From a virus: a DNA stretch of 34,317 nt. The stretch's first letter is position 1; every line of letters starts with the position of its first letter. Below the pieces are notes generated by a model. It ran no database searches and was not told the DNA's origin. It saw only the letters and a program-made list of their open reading frames with translations. A program made the translations under genes and the position numbers. The stretch covers positions 1-34,317 of IMG/VR virus record IMGVR_UViG_3300033149_007081, one strand, 5' to 3'. Shown piece by piece: positions 20,153 through 27,414 of the stretch.

Positions 20153-20442
20153 TAGACGAGGAGAAATCTCTGGAGAATGCCCGGTACCTGCGGGATCTGG
20201 TATTCGACAGCCAGAAAACACAAGAGCTAGTCAAATTGCTCCTCGGTATCCTTGAAGCGGAGTCAGTCCGCACACTGGTAGAGATGGGTGATGGCCACGG
20301 TCGTCACGATCCTCCCTTTACCTATGCCGACTACGTCTACCGCAGTGGACTCGTACAGGGGCTTAAGTATTTAGAGAAAGAGATCAACTGGCAGATTCAC
20401 CGTGCTGATGAGGCAGACAGACGAGACAGCGAAAAGGAATAG
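20149..20442 (+). CDS. Hypothetical protein next to the portal (97 aa)
   Basis: ATGA overlap with the portal stop. All-helical and acidic (MIDEEKSLENARYLRDLVFD…) with a central G-D-G-H-G-R-H-D loop and a late helix (…LVQGLKYLEKEI…). Such proteins often follow phage portals; role unknown. Confidence 0.6.
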   Translation: MIDEEKSLENARYLRDLVFDSQKTQELVKLLLGILEAESVRTLVEMGDGHGRHDPPFTYADYVYRSGLVQGLKYLEKEINWQIHRADEADRRDSEKE

Positions 20443-20611
20443 CTCTCCGATCCTCAGCGGCTGGAAGGAAATCGCCGCCTATCTGAGGATATCCCCGAGA
20501 TATGCTATGAAACTCCGAAAAGAACACGCATTACCTGTCACTGATGTCGGTCGTATCTTCGCCCATAAAGAGCAGCTTGACGACTGGGTGAAGAAGAACC
20601 GCGATCGTTGA
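20408..20611 (+). CDS. Small HTH (excisionase/MerR-like) DNA-binding protein (67 aa)
   Basis: S-G-W-K-E-I-A-A-Y-L-R-I-S-P-R-Y-A-M-K-L (about residues 16-35) is a helix-turn-helix as in excisionase-type proteins; the wing V-G-R-I-F-A-H-K-E-Q-L-D-D-W-V follows. An upstream GTG (20402) is possible. It overlaps the previous gene, is followed by a terminator, and lies beside a promoter with a perfect palindrome that it might bind (inference). Confidence 0.65.
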   Translation: MRQTDETAKRNSSPILSGWKEIAAYLRISPRYAMKLRKEHALPVTDVGRIFAHKEQLDDWVKKNRDR

Positions 20612-20635
20612 TCACTACCCTCCTTTCTGTATCGG

Positions 20636-20669
20636 CCGCTTGCTACCTCCCGGCAAGCGGTTTTTTTTT
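20636..20669 (+). terminator. Strong rho-independent terminator
   Basis: CCGCTTGC (20636-20643), a 9-nt loop, GCAAGCGG (20653-20660), then nine T. It ends the portal unit and insulates the capsid promoter. Confidence 0.92.
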
Positions 20670-20710
20670 GCATTTCGCATCTCTTCACTACTACATACAT
20701 AGCCAGAATC

Positions 20711-20739
20711 TTGACACACCCCAATATCTAGTGTATACT
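20711..20739 (+). promoter_or_regulatory. Strong sigma70-type promoter for the capsid unit
   Basis: TTGACA (20711-20716), a 17-bp spacer and TATACT (20734-20739): an almost consensus promoter. Confidence 0.8.
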
Positions 20740-20750
20740 ACATTGTAGTA
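20736..20750. promoter_or_regulatory. Palindrome over the -10 box and start site (operator candidate)
   Basis: TACTACA-T-TGTAGTA, perfect 7-bp arms, overlapping the -10 box and the expected transcription start. A repressor here would block the capsid promoter. Confidence 0.55.
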
Positions 20751-20759
20751 CAATGCCAA

Positions 20760-20811
20760 GGACTCCGTGATAAAAGCTAAGGGTAGAATGGCTGAGTGGA
20801 GTCCTCTACCC
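20760..20811 (+). promoter_or_regulatory. Structured 5' leader, possible pseudoknot
   Basis: Two perfect 7-bp pairings interleave: GGACTCC (20760-20766) with GGAGTCC (20798-20804), and GGGTAGA (20781-20787) with TCTACCC (20805-20811). They share no bases, so they could form a pseudoknot or act as alternatives. The element lies between the transcription start and the scaffold gene. Confidence 0.45.
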
Positions 20812-20835
20812 TCACGAAGAAGAGGAGAAAGAACA

Positions 20836-21684
20836 GTGGAAGAAGAAACGGGCGTAAAAGAGGAAGGCAAGGCGACGCCGGACCCTGCCGAAGCGGGCGT
20901 GAAAGACCCATCGACGCCGGGTGAGGTGGAGTTCAAAGAGGACGAGGCAAAGGAGCTGGAAGGCAAGAAATGGGTGCCCCTCGAAGCGGTGATAGCCGAG
21001 AGGAAAAAGCGTCAGGAGCTCAAGGGGGAAGAGAAACCTCCCGAGGAGCCCGCAACTACCCCCGCCTTTGACTGGGACGCGATTCTCGGCACGGGTAAGA
21101 CCGAAGAGAAACCCACGGCGACTGCTGCCGAAGCCGCGCCATCTGCTACCGACCAGACGAAGATGCTAGAAGACTGGGTGAGGGAAAACATCCAGGAATA
21201 CCCCATACAGACTCTTGCTTATGTCTTCAATCTCTTCGAAGCGCAACGGAACCAGATGAGGCGGCAGGCGAGGCAGTTTGTGGGGGATGAATATGACAAG
21301 CTCCCTATCCACAATGTCTCTGACGAAGAGGTGGTCGCCCTCCAACAGAACCCGGAGGCAATGCGGGCTCTCCTGGCGGCGGTGAAGTACAGGAAGACCA
21401 CTTCCTCTTCCGAGCGCGAAAAGGGGAATAATTCCCCCTTTGCTGCACGGGAGCAAGAGCTGATCGAGGAAGGCCGCAGGAAGGCCCTTGAGGAACTCGC
21501 ACGGGCATCGGGCACAGCCGGTGAAGGCCCAGCCCCCTCCAGCGCCGCGACCGAGGAGATCTTTGAACTCGACGAGCAGGGCAAGGAGTACGCAAGGCGG
21601 AGAGGGATAACCGATCCGAAGGAACTTGCGGAATTTGCCAAGCTCTACAAAGCCGAAATAGAACGGCGAACGAATATGAGGTAA
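20836..21684 (+). CDS. Capsid scaffolding-like protein (282 aa)
   Basis: Very acidic, Glu/Lys/Pro/Ala-rich and mostly helical, between portal and capsid: the profile of a scaffolding protein. A central segment (…MLEDWVRENIQEYPIQTLAY…) and a C-terminal helix (…KELAEFAKLYKAEIERR) are the most ordered parts. The start is uncertain: GTG 20836 has GAGGAG upstream; an ATG at 20788 and a GTG at 20767 lie inside the structured leader and give a basic N-terminus. Confidence 0.65.
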   Translation: MEEETGVKEEGKATPDPAEAGVKDPSTPGEVEFKEDEAKELEGKKWVPLEAVIAERKKRQELKGEEKPPEEPATTPAFDWDAILGTGKTEEKPTATAAEAAPSATDQTKMLEDWVRENIQEYPIQTLAYVFNLFEAQRNQMRRQARQFVGDEYDKLPIHNVSDEEVVALQQNPEAMRALLAAVKYRKTTSSSEREKGNNSPFAAREQELIEEGRRKALEELARASGTAGEGPAPSSAATEEIFELDEQGKEYARRRGITDPKELAEFAKLYKAEIERRTNMR

Positions 21685-21690
21685 TGAACA

Positions 21691-22110
21691 ATGCCGAGAA
21701 AGCAAACCCCGAAGGTAGGAGTGGTGGATTTCACCGCACCGGATATTTTCCATGTGGCCAACAAAGATCCGAAGTTCTACTATAGACACGCTCTGGATGA
21801 CCCGCTGGTAGTCCAGAAGTGGAAGAAGTGGGGCTTCGAGGTGGTAACCGGCACGCAGTCATCCGGTGAGGAGGGGGAATCGCCGGCTAATCTTGCCGAC
21901 CCCGCAGATTCCGGGTTCGTGAACATCCCTGGTCATGTTCTCATGCGCTGTCCGAAGGAACTCAACGATAAGCGCCGCGCCCACAACTGGGCAAAGTTCG
22001 AAGCGTTGAAGGAGCGTGAAGAGGATAGGCTGGAGGAAGTGGCCCGAACCATCCGGCGTCTCGGAGGGAGATTCGGCAGACTGGCCGAGACTCTTGCCCG
22101 GGAAGAATAA
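21691..22110 (+). CDS. Hypothetical virion-associated protein (139 aa)
   Basis: MPRKQTPKVGVVDFTAPDIF… then P-K-F-Y-Y-R-H-A-L-D-D and a G-H-V-L-M-R-C-P-K-E-L; the C-terminal third is a charged helix (…EREEDRLEEVARTIRRLG…). This outline occurs in phage proteins placed between scaffold and capsid (from memory). Function unknown. Confidence 0.65.
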   Translation: MPRKQTPKVGVVDFTAPDIFHVANKDPKFYYRHALDDPLVVQKWKKWGFEVVTGTQSSGEEGESPANLADPADSGFVNIPGHVLMRCPKELNDKRRAHNWAKFEALKEREEDRLEEVARTIRRLGGRFGRLAETLAREE

Positions 22111-22124
22111 GGAGGTAAAGCCAG

Positions 22125-23266
22125 ATGGCTATACTGAGGACCAATCTTTCCAACCTCATGAAGGTGGACCTTGATCGGGTTCTCTTCGAGGCTTGGAAGA
22201 CTCTGCCGTACGAGCAGATCCTCAATACCCTCTTCAATGTAAGCACGTCCACCAAGAAAGAAGAGAAGAACCAGACAGTCGGCGGGTTTGGGCTTGCGAC
22301 AGTGAAGGAGGAAGGCGAGGATCTGACCGAGAAGCAGTTCAAGGAAGGTTACCAGACAACCTACACCCACAAGACTCTCGGGTATTATACCGCCATCTCT
22401 CTCGAAGCGAGGGAAGACGAGCAGTATGGGATCATCAAAAAGGCCCCGAGAGCCATGGCGAGGTCGGTTGACGCAACCATCAACTACTACATGGCGCGGA
22501 TCTTCGGGTACGCGAACTCCACCACCAACGGGAAGGAAGCACGCAGGTTGACCTGAGCGCGACTTCCCTCTGGGCGGGGATTACCGCTTTCAACGAGATG
22601 CTTGACGATGCGGGGAAACCCATCGCCAACACACCGCGGTATTTGGTGGTTCCTCACCAGAGTCAGCAGCAGGCAATCGAGTTGCTGTATTCGGAGAAGT
22701 TCCCCGAGTCGGCTGAAACTTTCGGCCCCAGGACGGCGAGTGCGTGATGAATAAGCGCTGTACTGGAAAACCCGGTGAAATCAGGGAACACCTCAGTGAC
22801 GAGGCAATCCTGAGCCAAGCCCGCTGGGAAACTAGTGGGAAGGTGCAGAGACTAGAGGACGAGGCTAAGGGAAGCTCCTATGCCGGTAACTCCTCCACGA
22901 GCGCCGGGTACGGTGACGCACACCGTAATGATATAGTCCGAGCTGCATAGCGATATGCAGAAGTGGGGGATAAAGAGCCCTCACGGTAACACACTGGAAA
23001 ATGCGATCAACGCTCTCCGTAAGGCGGTCAACCTCGAACTGGTTGTCTGGAAGTACTGGCTCGGGAGCATCGATTCTGACTGCTGGTTCCTGGTCGCCGA
23101 CAAGAACGCATCTGATGACCACCCGCTGAGGTTCTACTGGAGAATGCGGCCTCAGACGGAATCCGACAACGACTTTTTCTCCAAAGATTTCCTCTACAGC
23201 TTGGTCATGAGGATGTCGCTCGGGTACGACGATTGGCGTTTCCTGTATGGATCGATGGGCAGTTAA
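22125..23266 (+). CDS. Major capsid protein, intron-interrupted and frame-broken
   Basis: Exon 1 begins MAILRTNLSNLMKVDLDRVLF, has L-G-Y-Y-T-A-I-S-L-E-A-R-E-D-E-Q-Y-G and D-A-T-I-N-Y-Y-M-A-R-I-F, and hits a stop at 22554-22556. The capsid sequence resumes in the -1 frame at about 22535 as GSTQVDLSATSLWAGITAFN and runs to …ETFGPRTASA at 22745. Related capsids (from memory) carry about 18-20 residues (…DG..LFS..HP…) at this point, so a deletion plus frameshift is likelier than a simple slip. A group I intron (22746-22985) follows. Exon 2 resumes NTLENAINALRKAVNLELVV and ends G-S-M-G-S. The spliced sequence is about 300 codons. Confidence 0.75.
22746..22985 (+). ncRNA. Group I intron (about 240 nt, likely IA type)
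   Basis: The conserved core is visible. P3 is CCCGG/CCGGG (5' strand near 22770, 3' strand near 22907). P4 is TCAGG/CCTGA, in ATCAGGGAAC and AATCCTGAGCCAAG. P5 is CCTC/GAGG and P6a CCCGCT/AGTGGG. P7 is GACTA in GTGCAGAGACTAGA with TAGTC in GATATAGTCC. P8 is ACGGTG/CACCGT. P9 is CTGCATA-GCGA-TATGCAG (22943-22960) with a GNRA loop, and a P9.2-like stem GTGGGGG/CCCTCAC lies at 22963-22984. P1 pairs exon GCGT with GCGC, placing the 5' site after T22745; a terminal G at 22985 keeps the capsid frame. No ORF of its own. Confidence 0.85.
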
Positions 23267-23308
23267 ACCTAATAAAATCAATGATTTAGCTCAGTTCTTG
23301 GTGAGAAA

Positions 23309-24019
23309 ATGCTCTGTAAGTTCTGTGGTAAAGAGATTCCAAACGTCAGCAAACGGGGTAGGCCGCGTTGCTACTGTAGCGTGAGATGTCAGAGGAAATA
23401 TGAGTATCGGCAGAGGCGGAAAAGTATTCTTGCCGATATGAAGCAGAAGTACTATGACAATCACGAGGAATACCTGCAGCGTGCGAAGTACTTCCGTGAT
23501 GCTAAGGGAAAGAATCTCAAGTCAGACAAAATCATGTCCGATCTGGAGCGTGGATATGTTGCGGGTTTGTTTGATGGTGAGGGCACGATTGGTATGATTG
23601 TAGAGGGGAGGAAAGAGAATGCCTGCGGCATCCGGTTCTCCCCGAATGTGGTAATCTACAATACCAATGTGGCGCTGTTGAGCAGGGCTCGGGAAGCTAT
23701 GGGCAACGGCGCGATCTATAGCCACGATAGCGGGCGCAATGGACATAAGCGCTCCTATGCGTTACGTCTCACGGCTAACCAAATCCGGCATGTCCTACCT
23801 CAGATAACGGGCGTTCTAGTCGCAAAAAGAGAACAAGCAGAGCTTTTGCTTGCCTATTTGGAACTGGCTGAATCGGGTGTTCGCACTGCCCATCTGTACG
23901 AGCGCTTCGTCGATATTTACTGGAGACTCAGCATTCTCAATGCGCGGGGAAAGGTTACTTATTTCCCTCGGGCTTCGATTGAGAACAAGTTGCAGTCTAT
24001 TGCTGAGAGAGCTTCGTAA
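23309..24019 (+). CDS. Free-standing LAGLIDADG homing endonuclease with N-terminal zinc finger (236 aa)
   Basis: An N-terminal finger, C-K-F-C-G…C-Y-C-S-V-R-C (about residues 3-31), precedes a basic linker. The LAGLIDADG motif Y-V-A-G-L-F-D-G-E-G (about 83-92) is followed by the usual …SYALRLTANQI… strands. With one motif it would act as a dimer. It lies outside the intron, directly after the capsid gene it interrupts. It is visibly richer in A/T than its neighbours, as expected of a recent arrival. Confidence 0.82.
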   Translation: MLCKFCGKEIPNVSKRGRPRCYCSVRCQRKYEYRQRRKSILADMKQKYYDNHEEYLQRAKYFRDAKGKNLKSDKIMSDLERGYVAGLFDGEGTIGMIVEGRKENACGIRFSPNVVIYNTNVALLSRAREAMGNGAIYSHDSGRNGHKRSYALRLTANQIRHVLPQITGVLVAKREQAELLLAYLELAESGVRTAHLYERFVDIYWRLSILNARGKVTYFPRASIENKLQSIAERAS

Positions 24020-24216
24020 TGACTGTCAAGATCTGGCCCGGAACAGGGCGATTGAAAGACTACAACAGCCCTCTCCAAGTCTGTGCGATCTGTGGGCGCG
24101 GGGTGTATGAGTCGGAGGGTATCCACAGGGACGGCAAGTGGTATCACTCCGAGACCTGCTATGACCCGCCCCAGGAGCAGGCTGCGCAGAGGAAGGTATT
24201 CGGGCCGAGGAGGTAA
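24019..24216 (+). CDS. Small zinc-finger protein (65 aa)
   Basis: TAATG overlap with the endonuclease stop. C-A-I-C-G-R-G-V-Y-E-S-E-G and G-K-W-Y-H-S-E-T-C form a LIM-like half-finger. The C-terminus is basic. It may be an original capsid-module gene, now separated from the capsid gene by the endonuclease. Confidence 0.55.
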   Translation: MTVKIWPGTGRLKDYNSPLQVCAICGRGVYESEGIHRDGKWYHSETCYDPPQEQAAQRKVFGPRR

Positions 24217-24218
24217 AG

Positions 24219-24758
24219 ATGGCTAACAAGGATTTTCCCCGTGGATTGCGCCCCCTGCGGCAGCTCAGCGGGGGCAAGATCCCGATGCACGCATATTGGA
24301 AAAAGGGCACTACCACGGCGATCTTCGAAGGCGACCTGGTGGTGCTTCAGGGCGCCGACAGCCGCGTGCTGAGACTCGCTACCACCACCGGTAGCGACGA
24401 CGTGATAGGGGTCGCTGCCAACTACGTGGCGGCCGGAAGCGAGGGCTCCACTGTCTGGGTGTACGATGACCCGTTTACCGTGTTCGGAGTGCAGACAGAC
24501 GGGACCACCGACACCGACTACACGGACGCGGTCGGTTCCGTAGCGCCAGCGATAGTGGCTGCCGGGAGCACGAGCACCGGGCTGTCCGGGGTGGAGATCG
24601 ACTCCAGCGCGATCACCTCTACCGGGACCGCCTCGAACAACGTGTTCAAGATCATCGGGGTGGTTCCCGACGTGGACAACGATGCTTCCTCCTCCCACGT
24701 GGAGATGGAAGTGTTGGTATTCAAGCACTTCATGAACAACAGGAGTGCGAGCGTATAA
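24219..24758 (+). CDS. Capsid decoration/stabilisation-like protein (179 aa)
   Basis: Position after the capsid and composition (Gly/Ser/Thr/Val/Asp-rich beta protein) suit a head decoration protein. The N-terminus MANKDFPRGLRPLRQLSGGK is followed by G-D-L-V-V-L and V-I-G-V-A-A-N-Y-V, features shared with capsid-cement proteins in several phages (from memory). GAGGAGGTAAAG precedes the ATG. Confidence 0.6.
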   Translation: MANKDFPRGLRPLRQLSGGKIPMHAYWKKGTTTAIFEGDLVVLQGADSRVLRLATTTGSDDVIGVAANYVAAGSEGSTVWVYDDPFTVFGVQTDGTTDTDYTDAVGSVAPAIVAAGSTSTGLSGVEIDSSAITSTGTASNNVFKIIGVVPDVDNDASSSHVEMEVLVFKHFMNNRSASV

Positions 24759-24764
24759 AGAGCG

Positions 24765-24811
24765 GGGGAGGGTAAGGGATGGTGGTATCTCTCTTTCCCT
24801 GTACTCTCCCC
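24765..24811 (+). promoter_or_regulatory. Long hairpin covering the ribosome site and start of the next gene
   Basis: GGGGAGGGTAAGGGA (24765-24779) pairs with TCCCTGTACTCTCCCC (24796-24811): 15 pairs including one G·U, with one bulged G. The 5' arm holds the SD and the first base of the start codon of the glycosyltransferase gene, so its translation could be gated. Confidence 0.5.
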
Positions 24812-25515
24812 GAGGTTTTGTCCGTGTCTGACTGGTTTAAGGACTGCAAGCTCTGTATAGGCATCACGGCGAACCATGAGCAACTCCACAAACCCCTGCT
24901 CTTCAATATCTTCGCCTTGGAGAAGCCGAGGGAGTTCATGGTTTTGTGGATGCGGATATGGAACTCCCTAACGATACCGTGCCGAAGCTGCTGAGACACG
25001 AGCAGCCGGTGGTGAGCGGTCTCTACCACATAAAGAGTTATCCCTTCAGTCCTATTGCCGGCTGGAATGTGCAGGTGGAAGGCGGGATAGTCGGCCGCGT
25101 GAACGGCCACGGGAAAATGTGGAAAAAGGACTACTGCCCGCTGCCCAAGAACAAGCTGGTGGAGGTGGACTGGTGCGGTATCGGTTGCCTGATGGTCGAT
25201 ATGAAGGTGTTCGACAAGATCCCCTTTCCCTGCTTTTGGGACGACTGGGACCGGGAAAAGGGCACCAGGGAGCGTGGGCACGATCTGGTGTTTTGTGACA
25301 CAGTGAAGGCATATGGGTATCGGGTGTTTGTTGATACCAGCGTGAGGTGTGGTCACAGGGTGCTCTTCACTATTGATCCGCTGTTCATAGAGGCGTTTTA
25401 CCGCAGCGGTATGGCGGAGACTGTCAAGCAGATCCTTGACGAGGAGGGCGACTACACCAAGCACAGCCACAGGGCTTGGAAGCGTAATTACCAGTCGGTA
25501 TCGGCAACTGGGTAA
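24779..25515 (+). pseudogene. Glycosyltransferase family 2-like protein, frame-broken
   Basis: ATG 24779 opens MVVSLFPCTLPEVLSVSDWF… and reads through K-L-C-I-G-I-T-A-N-H to …FALEKPREF near 24940. The GT-A-type sequence then resumes in a different frame as H-G-F-V-D-A-D-M-E-L-P (the DxD-containing strand) and V-V-S-G-L-Y-H-I-K, ending at 25515. About 20-25 residues usually found before the DxD strand seem to be missing too. A restart at ATG 24946 could make only the C-terminal part. Phage glycosyltransferase-like proteins may modify virion or host surface sugars. Confidence 0.6.
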
Positions 25516-25613
25516 GGGAGGGTGAATCCGGGCACGGGACCCGGCCTATTCCCTCCGGCAGACAGGCTACTACCACCGGCCTGTGTGTCCCTATAAGCAA
25601 AGGAGAGTGACTG

Positions 25614-26510
25614 ATGAGTCTCACGAGATTTCCCCATGGCATCTCCAGTTTCGGGATGCCTATTCTCGGCAGTGGTGCGGAGAAGTTCGTCACCACCGGG
25701 TCAGTGTACTTTGTGCATTCCACTGGCAGTAACTCCAACTCTGGTACCGATCCTGATCACCCCCTTGCCACGATTGACTATGCGATCGGCAAGTGCACCG
25801 CGGACAAGAAAGACCTGATATTGGTGATGCCCGGCCACACCGAAAGTGTCGCTACGTCTATCACAGCGGATGTGGATGGAATCAGCATAATCGGCTTGGG
25901 CAATGGCGACAACCGGCCCACTATCACCGGTACGGCGGCTACGGACGACGTTACTGTAACCGGCGACGACGTGCTGATCGACAATCTCAAGTTCAAACAT
26001 TCCACAGCCAACTGTACCGCTATGGTGAACGTGGCCGGGGCCAACTGCACGATCCAGAACTGCCATTTCGAGCAGGGGCAGTATGCGGTTCACGGGATTA
26101 CGGTCACGGCTACTGCAGCGGAGCTGAAGATCATCAACAACGTGTTTGAGGTGACGGCGAACGGTCCTGATGAGGCAATCGATATCGAAGGTACGGTGGC
26201 CAGGCTCTATGTCGGCTACAACATCTTCAACGGAATGACCACGACCAATTCCTGGGACGATGGGGCGATTGTCAGCGGTTCAGCTCATACCGACTGCTTG
26301 ATCGAGTTCAACCGGATCATGTACCTTCCGGCCAACAAGGGCGGGATCGAGTTCACCGCTGCTGCTACGGGATTGATCCAGTATAACATAATCGGCGGGG
26401 GCACGCTGGGCGAGATGATCGATCCCGGCTCCTGCCTCTGCTTCGAGAACAGGGAAGCGGATGCGGTTGACGAATCTGCGCGACTCTTCCCGACGACGAC
26501 TGCAAGCTAA
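25614..26510 (+). CDS. Right-handed beta-helix virion protein (298 aa)
   Basis: The N-terminus (MSLTRFPHGISSFGMPILGS…) resembles unassigned phage capsid-region proteins. After G-T-D-P-D-H-P-L-A-T-I-D-Y-A-I, a start typical of pectate-lyase-like folds, come repeated short strands with N and C ladders (…NCTIQNCHFEQG…, …LKIINNVFEV…, …CLIEFNRIMYL…). There is no signal peptide, unlike the later beta-helix protein. It could be a spike or decoration protein. Confidence 0.65.
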   Translation: MSLTRFPHGISSFGMPILGSGAEKFVTTGSVYFVHSTGSNSNSGTDPDHPLATIDYAIGKCTADKKDLILVMPGHTESVATSITADVDGISIIGLGNGDNRPTITGTAATDDVTVTGDDVLIDNLKFKHSTANCTAMVNVAGANCTIQNCHFEQGQYAVHGITVTATAAELKIINNVFEVTANGPDEAIDIEGTVARLYVGYNIFNGMTTTNSWDDGAIVSGSAHTDCLIEFNRIMYLPANKGGIEFTAAATGLIQYNIIGGGTLGEMIDPGSCLCFENREADAVDESARLFPTTTAS

Positions 26511-27137
26511 GTGAAGGTATCGCGGCTCTGCATTGGTTATCCTTGGTCCAGCCCATTCCTCCTGACCCGGACGGTGGATAATTATCTCTCCCTCCAGCGC
26601 CCACCGAATTCCTTCTGGGTCAGGGGGGATGGCTGGTCCCCGGCACGGCGCCACAACGACATCTGCGAGCAGGCACTTGCTGGAGGTGCTTCCCATATTC
26701 TCATCCTCGGGCCGGACCAGGAACACCCGATAGACATGATCCCGAGGATGATAAAAAGGGTAGAGGAAGACGGCTGTGATGTGATCGCCGCACCTGTACC
26801 GGCGAGAGTAGATACCGAAGACGTAGCGAGAGGAGAGTGTGGCGCGTGGATAAAGTCGGGTGCGGGTTACGAGCGGGTGGATCTTGACTCCGGTGACCTC
26901 CTGCCCATTTCCTTCATCGGCTCCGGTGTCCTGCTTTTTCCTTGCTCCGCTCTTTCCCTCATTCCCCAGCCGTGGTTCAGAGACGCGATAAAGGATTTCC
27001 GCACGTGGGAGAGAATGGCGACTACAGACACGGCGTTCGTCGCCGCCCTCTCCGCCTATGCGAGGCTTTCGATCTGGGTGGACACGACGATAAAAGTCAC
27101 TCACCTGGACGTGAGGAGTGTCAGAGATGGCGATTGA
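26511..27137 (+). CDS. GT-A fold glycosyltransferase-like protein (208 aa)
   Basis: GTG start directly after the previous stop. R-H-N-D-I-C-E-Q-A-L-A-G-G-A-S-H-I-L-I-L-G-P-D-Q-E-H-P follows the family 2 pattern, with the DxD replaced by D-Q-E. D-V-I-A-A-P-V-P-A and G-S-G-V-L-L are consistent with the same fold. It is probably a relative of the broken gene at 24779. Confidence 0.55.
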   Translation: MKVSRLCIGYPWSSPFLLTRTVDNYLSLQRPPNSFWVRGDGWSPARRHNDICEQALAGGASHILILGPDQEHPIDMIPRMIKRVEEDGCDVIAAPVPARVDTEDVARGECGAWIKSGAGYERVDLDSGDLLPISFIGSGVLLFPCSALSLIPQPWFRDAIKDFRTWERMATTDTAFVAALSAYARLSIWVDTTIKVTHLDVRSVRDGD

Positions 27138-27414
27138 CAAAACAGGTCGTACTTGGGCTATCCCGAGTGCGGATGCGAGCACGAGCACGCCGGTCTGGAA
27201 CGATCGAGTGCTGATAAAGAAGCTCTCCTGGCTTAGCCCGCAGACCTCGGGGGACGATGTGATAGTGAAGGACACCGAAGGTCGTGTGATTTGGCAGAGA
27301 AAGGCCCAAGCGGTGGGTGATGGTATCCTCTACACGTTCGACGTGGACAACTGGCACAAGGGGTTGCTTGCTCACACGATCGACAGCGGTACTCTCTACG
27401 TGGAGATAGGGTGA
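27127..27414 (+). CDS. Small virion-associated hypothetical protein (95 aa)
   Basis: ATG 27127 has GAGGAG 8 nt upstream and is preferred to GTG 27118. Beta-rich sequence (…RVLIKKLSWLSPQTSGDDVI…, …GTLYVEIG). It resembles small phage proteins near the tail genes but is not assigned. Confidence 0.55.
   Translation: MAIDKTGRTWAIPSADASTSTPVWNDRVLIKKLSWLSPQTSGDDVIVKDTEGRVIWQRKAQAVGDGILYTFDVDNWHKGLLAHTIDSGTLYVEIG

Noticed and set aside
22744-22950. 68-codon frame beginning near the capsid exon end
   Set aside because: It lies almost wholly within the folded core of the group I intron and has no protein-like character.
22955-22985. ATG 22955 as the start of a separate 103-aa gene
   Set aside because: The ATG is in the P9 stem of the intron; the frame is capsid exon 2.
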